The notes beneath the pieces are model-generated. The model worked only from the letters and a program-made list of their open reading frames with translations, made no database searches and had not been told where the DNA came from. A DNA stretch of 64,000 bases from Allium sativum (taxonomy: Eukaryota > Streptophyta > Magnoliopsida > Asparagales > Amaryllidaceae). The DNA is taken from positions 632,635,303 to 632,699,302 of the forward strand of contig CM060910.1 of assembly GCA_030737875.1 (NCBI GenBank). Reading direction: 5' to 3'. Each line of letters starts with the position of its first letter. Within the stretch, counting starts at the first letter, position 1. A program made the translations under genes and the position numbers. Below are positions 23,380-36,512 of the stretch, piece after piece.

Positions 23380-23399
23380 GATGATGAGGCCTCATCATC
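23380..23399 (-). other. 20 bp perfect palindrome in B' leader
   Basis: GATGATGAGG followed by CCTCATCATC, perfectly self-complementary. It lies about 330 nt downstream of the primer site in the element sense, the same distance as in element B, where the core is GAGTACTC instead of GAGGCCTC. Confidence 0.7.
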
Positions 23400-23600
23400 T
23401 GAATCATCTCCGGGCGACTAGAGTGTGATTCTATATCTATGCAGTATATTAAAATTTCGAATACACGCGGATCAGACGTATACGCAAAATCTATATATAC
23501 TGGATTGTCCACATCAATACAAATAGATAATCAAATACGAATGATTGATTTAAATTTTCAAAACAAAATTTGTTTTCATTGTGAAAAATATACTCTTCAC

Positions 23601-23667
23601 ACTCGTTCTAGGATACTACTGATCCTATCTCTAACGAGTCATTCTAATTGGATATTACTAATCCAAT
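23601..23667 (-). other. Two leader hairpins after the B' PBS
   Basis: ACTCGTT (23601-23607) pairs with AACGAGT (23633-23639) around GGAT-loop-ATCC at 23611-23625. A second hairpin ATTGGAT-ATTACTA-ATCCAAT is at 23647-23667. They match the hairpins of B at 1950-2016. Confidence 0.55.
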
Positions 23668-23728
23668 ATCTGATGAATTCTTTCGTATGGTTCTAATGTG
23701 CCTTGTTCTCCGAGCTTTGTAAACCAAA

Positions 23729-23740
23729 GCTCTGATACCA
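23729..23740 (-). promoter_or_regulatory. Element B' primer-binding site (tRNA-iMet)
   Basis: GCTCTGATACCA on the plus strand, two bases (AA) before the LTR at 23743. It is the same primer tRNA as used by the coding elements A and E. Confidence 0.93.
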
Positions 23741-26700
23741 AATGTGACGAGAAGGAATTTCGCTCGGTCCGAACCAGTCGCTAAACCGATTCAGGCCGTT
23801 CGAAACGCCCCATCGTTTGAGAACACGACAAATCAGAATGCATACAAGAAGAACATTTCATTGTATATTACAACAATGCATCAGATTACAAGAATATACA
23901 GAGTATAAATGAATATTACACAGAAATATCAGAGGTTTAAATTACATTTAAATACATCGCAGCGGAAAATAATACAATACGCAACTAGAAGAGATATACG
24001 GATACAAAGCTTTCCGGATATCGTTCCAGCTGTAAAACAGGATCCTGTGAATATAAATCTGCAAAACCAAAACTACTAGCTGCCCGTGTCAAAATAGGGG
24101 CACCCAGAGTTTAGGTTAAAACAATAAACTCCAGGTCAGTCATGGGACTGGTGTGAGAACTAAAACAGTTATAATTCTTTATTTTAAAGATCGGTAAATC
24201 AAGGGACCACGCCGTATAACACGGAACGGGTTTCCTCCCAAGAATACCAGTGCATAAAACAAACAGCGCAATGCTAAATAAAGAAAAATGAAGCTGTTAT
24301 AAGACCCAGGTCCCATCACACAATGCAACGCAGCCGAGGATAAGGTTTTCCCTTATAACAGCCAAAGAATGCTTGATACGTTTAAAACAAATCATTTGAT
24401 ACTATAATAAGTGCATAGCGTGTAAAACAACTTCAAATCATAAGTATCAATCATAGGCGGCATGAGCGCCCCATCCCACTATGTCACCATATATAGGTTT
24501 ACAAATAAAACCACAAATGTCGTATTGGAAGCTGGGTTATCATTTATGGTATGAACCGAGGCTAGGGATCGTCCTCAACCGATTCGTGACTCTCTAGCTC
24601 GAGCCACAGGCAAGCGCGCAGGCAAGCCTTTAGATCGTCAGGGCCGGTCCACCGATGTGGATTATTATGCCTGAACACTACGTTTCCCCACCCTATGGGG
24701 TGTAAGTCTGGTCCGTCTGCCGACCAGAATGCATCGGCCGAAACCGATATAACCGAGGCGCCTCGCTACAGCAACAACCACATAAGTCAAACACGTCAGG
24801 GCGTGTAAAACCACTGACGCCACTTCTAACTAGAAAGAAACGCAAGTCCTCCCTGAGGTCCGTCTCCCGTTTTTGGTTCATACCGGGTGTGAAACTCGCG
24901 AAGTAAGCGTTACACAAAGCTACGCCACAAAGGCCGTGCTTCGATCATCACCACAAGACTTTGCTTTTCAACAGAAGCCTCGATCAATTGCCACTTAGGC
25001 ATGCCACACAGGCAATTCACTCCATGCGTTTGATATCCATCAATATATAACCCCTGAGCTCGTACGTCTCAGAGAAGGGCGTTAAGCAAGAGAATAAATT
25101 CTCCGCCGCCAAACAGATATATATTTAATAGAGATCAATCGCACGGACTAAAATCCAATGTCAGACACACAGTCCATTTACAAGTCCGTTCTGGGTCTGA
25201 ACGAAACCGGAGGCACCTAGTACCTCGCATATCCATCGATCTCCAAGTACGTCTAGACGATCACAAACTGTTTCCATCTTCTTGGGTGTACAGCCCAATC
25301 AAGATCATCAGTAATCACCCAAACGACGTGAAGACTTCTGGTCTTCGACCACCGTCTTCATCTTCGACACCACGTCGAATCAGTTATTCAGAATGGGATA
25401 AACCCGGTCTTTCTGAATAACTCGCGTATATATTTTAAAAGTGTTACACAAACACAACATACGCCTCATTCCAATTCAGAATATTCTTTTATTCAAATAT
25501 TCCTATACTTTGGGAAAAGTTCCCATTAATTTTATCCAAGATAAATTCTTTAAATTTATTCTTTAATCACCTTTGAATATCAATTCAAACTAGTCGGGAT
25601 TAGCGAACCACACCGAAGTAATCATTTATTTTATTTCCCAATCCCAACCTATTCATCCCATGAAGTAAAACTGGTAGTACTTCATATCTAACACCACAGT
25701 GTTATCGGTAATTCAATTACCATTTCACGTTCAAATCTAATTAAAGATTTAATTATCGCCTGGAGTAAAACTGGTGATACTCCATTCTCGATCATTTCAA
25801 TCTTAATTAAAGATTCATTAAAACTCCACTTAGTTTTAATCTTCAACTGGGTCAAAGAATCCGTGTCATTTAAAACACGGTTCACGATAAACCCAAAGTC
25901 ACATTCATTAATTATCGGGTTAAAGAACGAGTGTTATTTAAAACACTGTTCACGATAAACCCAAAAATCAATATCAATTCAATTCCAATTAAATATTATT
26001 TAATTGGTACACTTCATTAAATCTAAATAAAAAGATTTAATCATTTCTCAACTGGGTTCAAGAACAGTGTTAGTGAAGACACCATTCACGACAAACCCAA
26101 ATCACATTCGATATTCAATACAAGGCTCTGAATAGAAAATATATCGGCTTATATTCAATATCGAACTCTACGACTAACAAATGTCGTATTGGAAATAACG
26201 ATATAAATATATATCTTTCAAATTTCCATAACAACACCTATATAATTACGAATTCCAACATCGAAATATTCCAAAGACAATTTCGATTCAAATCCACTCC
26301 AATGCAATCATTGGAAATTTTGGTTATTTTCAAAACCATTTCAAGTTCAATTTATTTATTTAAAAATAAATAGAATTATAATTCTAGTTCAAAACTAGTT
26401 CATTTCGATAAAAATCTATTTTTATCTTTTCAAATATGGAGTTTTTCATCCCAAATCTTCACAAATCATTTCTTATGATTTCACACAAATTATTACTATT
26501 TTTAATAATTTTATCAAGGCCCGTATAGTCGATTTCCATCAATGGCCATCGAACTGCACTTACAGCGACCTTTTTCAAATTTGATTTGGACATAATTCCA
26601 AGTCCAACCGTTAGATTTCTAATTTATCACATTCGTTAGAAAGCTCTTTTCGATACGAACCCAACGGTTCCGGTTTTAGGAGAATCCGACGGTCGGATCT

Positions 26701-26973
26701 CCCGTAATGTCCGTTTGAAATCAATGGTCGAAATTCACGAACTACCGCGGCGCGGCGCGTTCTATTCAGGCCATTATATTATATATATAATATATATAAT
26801 ATATATTTCGTCGATTTCTATTTAAAACGAATTATATAAATAGTTTTAAAATTCGTTTCAAAATCTATTTCAACTTCCAATTCAATTCAAAACAAAATTG
26901 AATTCTTCTTTATAAATTCGTTTTAAAATTCATTTCTATTCAATTCAAATTTCAATTCATTTCGAATTCATAT

Positions 26974-27320
26974 TCAATTCAATTCATTTCGAAATCGTTT
27001 TCAATTCAATTCATTTCGAAATCGTTTTCAATTCAGTTCATTTCGAAATCGTTTTCAATTCAATTCATTTCGAAATCGTTTTCAATTCTATTCATTTTGA
27101 AATCGTTTTCAATTCAATTCATTTCGAAATCGTTTTCAATTCAATTCATTTCGAAATCGTTTTCAATTCAATTCATTTCGAAATCGTTTTCAATTCAATT
27201 CATTTCGAAATCGTTTTCAATTCAATTCATTTCGAAATCGTTTTCAATTCAATTCATTTCGAAATCGTTTTCAATTCAATTCATTTCGAAATCGTTTTCA
27301 ATTCAATTCATTTCGAAATA
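26974..27320. repeat. 27 bp minisatellite in B' right LTR
   Basis: About 13 units. Variant units (CAGTTC, CTATTC) identify the extra unit as lying between those two variants, relative to the left LTR. Confidence 0.9.
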
Positions 27321-28216
27321 TTCGATTTCGAGATTACTTTTCAATATTCATTTTAAAATGAATAAAATCGATATAAATATCGTTTACGTCAAAATGGCGT
27401 CAATCTAATCAACACGGCTTCATAAATTTCTATTTTCAAATATTCTATTTCAAATATTTCCTATTATCAAAATATTTGTTATTATCAAAATATTCTTTAT
27501 TTTCACGATTGGAATGAGGCCCAATCAATTACCATATAAAATTAATTATATGGATTTTCATACAACACATGTATATAATAACATTGAAAATAATCAACCA
27601 TCAACCAAAGTGCACTACACTGTATAAGCATCAAATATAGATATTCAACGCTTATAACAGCCTGTCAATCAATCGATCGACATATTTAATCAATCAGGAT
27701 GAGTGAAATTCATATTTCATCCCAACACCCGTGTGGGGTTTCAAACAATCAAACACAGATTTTAGTTGTGCAGTTGGGCGATGTGTAAAATTTATCGTCC
27801 CAATCAATGTCATTCAAATAAGTGGACATAAACAAACCATCTGGTTTGTAAATGAATATTTATTTATTCACTTCACTATTTTCATATTCACGTTAAAAAT
27901 TATATTTTTAACGATAAAACATTTTATTTCAACCTATGAATTTCTATTCAATTCATTTATTCAATAAAATGATATTTTTATTTTTCTAACATATTTTAGA
28001 AAATTTCGGCGGCATAACGGCACGATACTAGAAACGGGACAAGGCCTAGCCTTATCCCCGGTCTAGTGAAGGCCCACGCCACTCACACATCAATCATATT
28101 CACCAAACAACCAAATTCAAATCAAATCATCAAAACTAATCTATGCAACCAAAACAAACAAGTCCATGGTCTGTGGACAATTGTGTCGGGTGCTACTAAG
28201 CACCGTCTGCATCCTA

Positions 28217-28254
<38 letters not shown>

Positions 28255-28370
28255 CTAGAAAAATAAATTGAAAGGTGAGAAATTCTCACAAATAGCTTTC
28301 CTAGCTCCATGGCACTTCTTTTGTTGAAATCTTCTTCATTCTCGCCTTTTTCGTCTTCGTTGCCCGTAGT

Positions 28371-29090
28371 CACTACATATATAAAAAAATCGAATTTTTA
28401 CTTCGCTATTCCATATATAAAAATCATATTTTTATTTCGAAGTTCAATATATAAAAATTCTATTTTTATTTTGAAGTTCCATATATAAAAATTACATTTT
28501 TACTGATGTTCAATATATAAAAATCACATTTTTACTTTCTCACCTTCAATTTAAAAATCATATTTTTAAAATTGCTTCATACTTAAAAAAAATCGAATTT
28601 TTATTACTATGTTATATAGATAAAAATTATATTTTTATCACGCTATTTTTCATATAAAGATTTCGCCTTTATAAAAACATAGACTTCACCTCTTCAAATT
28701 TAAAGATTTCATCTTTATAAAAATCTCATTTTTATTTTTCTACACATATAAAGATGGTATTTTTAATATTCCTATCATGTAAAAATTATATTTTTAATTC
28801 TCTACCTAACCAAAAATCATATTTTTACCTCTTCTACATAATAAAGATTATATTTTTAATACTCTACATTAATAAAAATCGTATTTTTATTTTCTCTATC
28901 ATATAAAAATCGAATTTTTATCTTGCTAACTTCTATAATAAAACCAAATCTTTATCGTTATGACAAATCATATCCTTTTTAACTATAAAAATCTCATTTT
29001 TCCAATAACAATCTCGCCTTTATAATTATAAAAATCATATCTTTTATCGTGTTAAAAATCGAATCTTTGCTTATATAAAAATCTAATCTT
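28371..29090. repeat. AT-palindrome array, right B' LTR
   Basis: The same series of about 22 short inverted repeats as at 20664-21390, almost unchanged. Confidence 0.7.
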
Positions 29091-30412
29091 TAACAATTGT
29101 TTATTTCATATTAAAATCAGCAAATAGAACAATGTTCATAATTAAATTAAAAGCAAATGAAAACTAAACTTACAGCAAAAAAAAAAGATTCTGGATCGAG
29201 AGAGGGGGGGTGCTGTGGCAACCGCCGGAGGTCAGAGGGCGTCGGAGCAGGTCACTGGCGTTGGGGTCTTCCACAACAGGCGGCGTTGGTCAAATCAGGG
29301 CTGGAGCTAGGGTTTGGGCTTCAAATCGGGAGAGAGGAGGGGCTGGAGCTGACGTGGGGGCGAGGGAGGAGGTGGCGCCGGTCTTGGGGAGGGCGACGAC
29401 GCCAGTGGCGGAGCTCGGTGGCTGAGCGACGGGGAGACTCGGGTTTTTTTTCTTTTTTGAATTCTGAATTTATTTTAGAATGGGGGGGGGCCAGAAGTTA
29501 TAGAAGAAGGTTTTTTTTTTTATTATTATTATTTAATTTTCCACAAAAAGCAACTTTCATTTCCGACTTCAAAACGAGGCCCACCGCCTGTCGTCCCTAG
29601 CGTTTTACCCCTATTCCGAACACAATGGGATATGTATCGCAAGCTGATTCGATAGTTACAATCAGTTTCCATTGAACTTACATTTAAATCTATATATTGA
29701 ATTTTAAACGTACATTTCAAATTACCGGGGTCACATACTAACTAGAAAAATTCCCGAAAAATATTTTCTAACTTCGTATTGACTATACGGTCCTAACAAA
29801 ACTAGTTTCGTCGAATTCTGAGACCGTTTGAAAAATGGCCAATTTCCAGTCGATTAAAATCAACTGAAACTGGTCAAACGCGTTTTCCTTTGCCACGCTC
29901 ACATATTGATTCGAAAAATTATGAAATTTGGAATCTAGCAATAACTTGACACTACGGACCCAACAAAACTGGTTTCATCGAAATCCGAGGTTGTTTGCAA
30001 AATGTCCATTTTTAAGGGCCTGAATTCCATAGCGACTATTCAGAATTTTCAACTGGACATATCTTTTGATTCCCGCTACGAACTTTTGATTTTTCGGATT
30101 CGTTGGAAAGATATTCACTATTAGATTCCATTATTTTTGGTTTCACTAAAATTCGGATTGTTTTGCACCCGGTACATTCAATTGAAGCTTGAAATCGAAT
30201 TATCGAACTACCGCGCCATTTTCAATTCTATTTATAATTATATATAAATATTTTATATTCTAACGACGACGCGTATAATATATACGTTCGAATTATATTC
30301 AAAATAAATTTCTCGTTGATTTTATTTAAAATTATCTATTTTAAATGTTCGAAATTCGCCAAAATTGCCAAAATAAAAATTTTAAACTGGCCCAGATTTT
30401 CGGGTTGTTACA

Positions 30413-30417
30413 AATAT
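30413..30417. other. Target-site duplication of B' (right)
   Basis: AATAT, identical to 16073-16077. The intact target is visible in the LTRs of B' itself near 19684 and 27376, where ATAAATAT is followed by a slightly diverged version of the bases found after 30417. Confidence 0.93.
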
Positions 30418-33014
30418 TGTTCGCGTCAAAATGGCGCATATCTAATCAATACGGCTTCACACATTTCAATATTTTGGTGTCCCTCCAAAATTGGACATCA
30501 AAATCATATTTTGATCTCTTACTGAATATTATTTTAAAATATTCATTATTTTATTTAATTCAACACATGAATATTATTATAAAATATTCTTTGTTTTCCA
30601 AATTGGAATGAGACCCAATCAATTATCATATAATGTTATTTATATGGATTCCATACAACACATGTATATAATAACACTGATAAACAATCATCCATCATCC
30701 AGAGTGCATTACACAACTGCATAAGCATTAAATATAAATAATTAATGCTTACAATAGTCTGTCAACCAAATGATTGACATACAACTAAATAATTGGGATT
30801 AGTGTATGTCAAATATCATCCCAATACCCGTGTGGGGTTTCAATCGACAAACACAAATTATTATTTGTGCAGTTGGGCGATGTGTAAAATTTATCGTCCC
30901 AATCAATATCAGATAAATGGGAGTACATAAACAAATCTCCTAATTTGTAAATGTATATTTATTTTCATTCATATACTCGTTAAAAATTATATTTTTAACG
31001 ATAAAATATTTTATTCAACATAATAATATTTTATTCAGTTCATTTATACAATAAAAATGATATTTTTTATTGTTCTAACATATTTCAGAAAATTTTGGCA
31101 GCATAACGGCGCGATACTAAAAACGGAATAAGGTTTAGCCTTATCCCTCGCCTAATAATGGCTCGCGCCATACACAAACAAAATTACATCAATTCATTCA
31201 CATCTCAAACCAATTCAACCAAATAAATCAACCAAACCAAACAATCAAACAAGTCGTCCATGGTCTGTGGACGACGGGGAGCAGTTCAAATATGCAGTTA
31301 TAAAATAAATAACTCTACTAGAAATTATAGTGAGAAGTTCTAACCTTGGGTTTTCACTCAGCCACTCCTTATTTCTGAACCGTTTGGATTCGGATTTGTT
31401 TCCAGTCATTGTGTCCTTCACCGTAATCCCAACATATTCTGTTTCACACGATTTTTATATTAAAAATCACATTTTTATTTTAATGCTATATGGACAGAAT
31501 TCACATTTTTTTTCCTCTACATATATAAAAATCATATTTTTATTATCGCTACATGTACATAAAAATCATATTTTTACTCAACTAAAAATTATATTTTTAT
31601 ATCGCTAAAAATTATACTTTTACATACTTAAAAATCATAGCTTTACATACATGAAAATCATAGTTTTACATACATGAAAATCATAGCTTTACATACATAA
31701 AAATCATATTTTTATTCCAAACTTATATAAAAATTGATTTTTAAAACTATGTTATATATATATAAACTGATTTTCATCTATTTATCTATTATATATATAT
31801 ATATGTATAACTAACCGCATTAAATAAAAATTAATTAAATGGGGGAGGGGGAGGTGGGCTGACCGGTGGCGGTCCAGTGGGGGTTGGGTGGTGGCTGCGT
31901 CAGGTTTGGGTGAGGTAGAAGGAGCCACGTGCTTAGAAGAGGAGAGAGAGAACGGGTGGGGGGGGGGGGGGAGGGGGGAGGCGACGACGTCAGAGGGGCC
32001 AGTGGCGATAGGTCCGGCGGCGCAGCAGTCGTAGGGGAGGGCGACGAAAACGGGTTGAGCAATTTTTTTGAGAGAGCGGCGGTTTAGATTTGGGAATTAG
32101 GGTTTAAATGGGAGAGGGTTATATATAATTATTATTTTATGATTATTTTTCCATAAAAAGTTGAGTTTGTATATGAACTCCAAACGAGACCCACCGACTA
32201 TCGTCCCGAGCGTAATACCTCCATTCCGAATACAATGGGATATGTTTCGTAACCCAATTCGGTCGTTACGAACAGTTTCCATTAAATTTAAAATATAAAT
32301 CAATATATTTTAAATTCAAATGCACATTTTAATTTGCCGGGGCCACATATTGACTCCAAAAATTACAGAAAAATAAATCTAGCTATGTTTTGACGATACG
32401 GTCCTAACAAAACTAATTTCGTCGAATTTGGAGACCGTTTAAAAAATGTCCATTTTCTGGTCGATCCAAATTGACTGAAATTGACAAAACACGTTTTCTT
32501 TTGCCATGTTCACATATTAATTTCAAAAATTATGAAAATTGGAATCTAGCAATAACTTGACATTCTGGTTCTAACAAAAGTTGTTTCGTCGAAAACGGAG
32601 GTCGTTTGCAAAATGACTATTTTTAAGGGCTATATATTATCTTAAAATATATATAATTTCCGTAGCGACTTTTCTGAATTTTAAACTAGACCAACTTACA
32701 CTTTATAAAGTGAAATCTCAGTTTCTTACATTCGTTAGAAAGATATTGTTAATCAGATTCAAATATTTCTTGTTTCGTCCAATTCTGACTTATATTGAAT
32801 TTTGTATATTCGTTTCAAATTTGAAATCGAATTTTCAAACTGCCGCTCCATTTTAGGCTCATTTTACAATTAAAATAAACTTATTCGTTCTAACTTCTAT
32901 TTAAATGATTTTTCCATCGTTATTATTTAAAATAATTCATTTTAAATATTCAAAATTCATTAAAATTGCTAAAATAAAAATTTTAAATTGGTTCTGATTT
33001 TCCGGATTGTTACA
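30418..33014 (-). repeat. Element B 5' LTR, segment 3
   Basis: Final part of the B LTR, ending CCGGATTGTTACA at 33014. It includes AT palindromes at 31436-31760, a TA tract near 31790, a GC-rich leader-like block at 31840-32060 and a TATA box at 32119-32125 on the minus strand. Its proximal end parallels that of B' but is clearly diverged, so B is older than or a different subfamily from B'. Confidence 0.85.
32119..32125 (-). promoter_or_regulatory. LTR TATA box, element B
   Basis: The minus strand reads TATATAACCCTCTCCC, followed within about 30 bases by AAACCCTAATTCCC, a plant-leader-like telo-box. The U3 region would then be 33014 down to about 32090. Confidence 0.55.
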
Positions 33015-36000
33015 TTAACTCTCTTCGAATAAATATATTCGATTAAAACTCTTTGAATAAATATATTCGATTAACTCTCTTCAAATAAATATTTCGATTA
33101 ACTCTCTTCAAATAAATATATTCGATTAACTCTCTTCAAATAAATATATTTGATTAACTCTCTACGAATAAATATATTCGATTAACTCTCTTCAATTAAA
33201 TATATTTGATTAACTCTCTTCAAATAAATATATTCAATTAACTCTCTTCGAATAACTTATATTCGATTAACTCTATTCAAATAAATATATTCAATTAACT
33301 CTAATTTTATTTTAACCCTATTTCCTATCTTATTCAAATTCCCATTTGAATTCCTATTTCAAAACCCAATTTTCCTTATAAATGTTTTAATTTATAAAAA
33401 TTCATTTTAATCCATTATTCACAACGAATGTGAAAAATATTTCTTTTATATAATCCATTAAGTTTGATTTTGTATTTCAAAATAATATCTCATTTCCAAA
33501 TTCTATTTATACTTCCATTTATAGAATTATTCATACAAAATCTTATTTTTAATTCCAATCACCTATAAATCTCGTTTATAAATCCCTTTATAAATACTAT
33601 GTTTACATTCCATAAAAATATCGGTGTTAAAACCGATTTCTACTTCTTCATATAATTTCAGATTTATATATCAAATTTATCCAATGACAAATAATTTACT
33701 TAATTTATAAAACATTATTTATAAATTAATCTTCTCGATTTATCTGTTAAAAACATATTTCTATTTAATTTCCACTTTAAACAATCATCTCATAATTCTT
33801 TTATATCTCGTCAACTTCCTTTTATAATCCTATTTTTTTTCAAATAAATATTCCTTTTATAGTTCTATTTTTTTAATATTTCCTTTCAAAAAAATCCTTT
33901 GATTTTATAAATATTTCCTTTCATAAAATCCATTGATTTTATAAATATTTTATTTTCAATATACACTTTGAAAATTCTCTTTCTACATCCCAGTATTACT
34001 TATGGTATTTTAGAAATACCAAACCACAGTGCCAGTTTCATCCACACATACAAAATCAATCACAGAAAATATATCACATTATATATCACAAGGTATGAAA
34101 ATAATAGTAATAATATTTGAGGAATCCAATTGGATCCCTCCAACCTGTTTTCCTACATCCACAATTGTTAATCCATACAATTAACATCAATTTTATTTCA
34201 ATATGAAATATTCTGATAAACAGAATCAATATTTGATTAACAATATATATATATATAACTAGATCTGTAATTTCAACCAATAAATCAGCAATTCAACCAA
34301 ACAATCATCACACAGTAATCAATCATCATTTATTAATTCTAGAAATACGTTATAAAATATAAACCGGTAGAGTTAGTGAGATTTACTCACATTTGACGAT
34401 CATCGTTAAATAACGATAATTGTCGTTGATTCAGATTAGACAATTTATTTCGCCATAAATTGTAACGAGATCCAATTCACTCCCAGTCAGTTCCAATGTG
34501 TAGGTTTCGTCGGTACGATCCCAAAGGATCTTGTTTCATCAATTTCTGATAACCGATGACAATGTTATTAATATTACCAATTGTGTACACATTTTGATTA
34601 AAAATTGATTTCTATTTAAATTAAATATTTGGGCTTTAGCAAAATAACTTGGCCTACTATCCACATTAAAACCAACCCAAATGAATATCATCTCTCCTCC
34701 TGCTTTCACTCCTGTAACTCCAGCTCCATTCAAAACAAAAGGTTGATCTTCATTCACCATTCCTCCTTCCACAATCACTTAAAAATCAAACCAAAATCAC
34801 ACTGATATATAATACTCGCGTAACTTCTTCTCCTACAACTACCCCCTTTCGAACCCGTTCTTCCCAGGCAAACCATCATTAACATCGCTCCCTTCACCTT
34901 TCACGAATTCAACCATCGTAAGCCCCAATCTCCACCTCACCGAAACACTAACCTCCTTCCATCATTCTCCTTAAGCTCGAAGCCACCATAGAGGTCGTGA
35001 CCTCATGTTCGTTCCCCCATCACCCAAAAAAATCGCGACAATAGTAGTTCATTCGAACTCACACGGTAACTGTCGACATTAATTTCCACCAAACAACCCA
35101 AAATTAGGCACACGAGTGCTATTTCAACCCATGTTCTCAAAAACAACCATTAAAACTTGAATCCATGCTTCCATTGTTCTTGAGACGAAACCCTAAGCTT
35201 ACTGTTACTATTTCGAACTACAGAAAAATGCGTCGAGTACTATAAAATATGTATGAGGTGGAAGCAAACGATTATAGCAACTCAAATATGTAAACTTTGG
35301 GATTTTAGGATTTTCATTTGAATTTTTGCAAATTTTGAGAAGCTCACGTATTAGGTTTGAAGAGAGAAAAACTCGACGGCTTGAAATTTGTTGACTATCA
35401 GATGAAGTAAATTAGGGTTAGGATGTGTAGTGTATTTATAGGATAGTTTTAATATTTTAATATTCGATTTAATATTCATTTTTAATCAACCGCTGTTTGT
35501 ATTTATCATTAAAAATTTTTATGATCACATACAATATCCAAATTCCATAAAAATGGACATGTAGATACATTTCGACATTAAGGACCTAATGAAACTTGTT
35601 TCGTCGAATTCCAAGTTCGTTTGCTCACACAACGTATTTTTAAAGTCAGAATATTGACTGTTTTTCACAGTACAATCCCGTACGGCCACATACTGACTCC
35701 AAATCACGAAAATTGAAATCTAGCAATAATTTGATATTCCGGATCCAACAAAATTAGTTTCGTCGAAAACGGAGTTCATTTGCAAAAATGGCTATTTTTA
35801 AAGCCCTAAATAAACCAATAAATATATTACTATATTTAAAAACAATTTAATTAAATATTAATAAATTAATATTATCGTATATATTCACATAGAATATCAT
35901 ACAGCTCTAAAATATACATATTTGGATTTATAACTTCATATTTTTAAAAATCCAGTTAAATCGATATTCCATTTATATTAAAAATCCATTTATAATATAA

Positions 36001-36512
36001 ATAAATTGTTATAAATTATAAACGAATTCCATGGCGATTATTTTAAAATTTGATTTGGACATAACTCACAATCTACACGACGAAATCTTGATTTTTCTCT
36101 TCCATTAGAAAAATATGCATCACCAGCTCCGAAAGTTTCTTGTTTCATAGAAATCCGACTTAAAACGGATTCTGTATATTCGTTTAAAGTTCGAATTGCC
36201 AAATTACGAATTGCCGCGCCATTTCGAGCTCGATTATAATTATAATAAAATTAATATGTTCAACTGACATTTATAAATAAATTTGTTAATATAATTCAAT
36301 TCTAAACTGAATTATATATTTTAAATTGTCCAATTCACACAATATTGTCAATTCAATATTTCCGACTATTTCGGAATTAAATATATTATTCTATTATTTA
36401 TATTAATTAAATATTCAATATTATTTAATTAAATAACCATTTAATTCTCTGAATCACTATTTAAATAATTAAATTAATTAATTATTATACCGTAAAAATA
36501 TGGGACGTTACA
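33015..36512 (-). repeat. Element C 3' LTR, second part
   Basis: Continues the LTR interrupted at about 1515 and aligns with about 40440-43794. It opens inside the 29 bp minisatellite (33015-33300) and ends GGGACGTTACA at 36512. A TATA box lies on the minus strand at 35433-35440 (CTATAAATACAC). A splice-donor-like GTGAGC follows on the same strand near 35353. Confidence 0.88.
35433..35440 (-). promoter_or_regulatory. LTR TATA box, element C 3' LTR
   Basis: TATAAATA on the minus strand in CCTATAAATACACTAC, followed by CATCCTAACCCTAATTTAC. Repeated at 42733-42740. Confidence 0.65.

Larger units (their letters stand above)
22705..23742 (-). other. Element B' internal region, non-coding
   Basis: Only 1038 bp between the two LTRs, with no frame above 85 codons and no similarity to gag or pol. 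In element order it contains the primer site, two hairpins (23601-23667), a palindrome (23380-23399), a 15-base stretch complementary to the LTR (23316-23330), and a hairpin plus polypurine tract. It appears to keep only the cis signals needed for replication. Confidence 0.85.
16078..30412 (-). mobile_element. Element B': LARD-type element with giant LTRs
   Basis: Two long direct repeats, 16078-22704 (6627 bp) and 23743-30412 (6670 bp), surround an internal region of only 1038 bp. A reverse-complement primer site lies at 23729-23740 and a reverse-complement polypurine tract at 22705-22718, so the element reads on the minus strand. The 5 bp duplication AATAT at 16073-16077 and 30413-30417 is perfect. 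No gag or pol sequence is present, so it must be mobilised in trans. The class resembles LARDs, but its LTRs are longer and its interior much shorter than usual for them. Confidence 0.93.
23743..30412 (-). repeat. Element B' 5' LTR (right copy)
   Basis: 6670 bp partner of 16078-22704. It contains the 27 bp minisatellite (26974-27320, about 13 copies), the TA tract (28218-28253), the AT-palindrome array (28371-29090) and the GC-rich block (29190-29440). The gene-like frames at 29157-29600 lie in that GC block and are disrupted or shifted in the left copy. Confidence 0.95.

Noticed and set aside
29157..29600. 147-codon frame in GC-rich block of the B' LTR
   Set aside because: The equivalent frame in the left LTR is broken by homopolymer differences; likely chance in GC-rich sequence.
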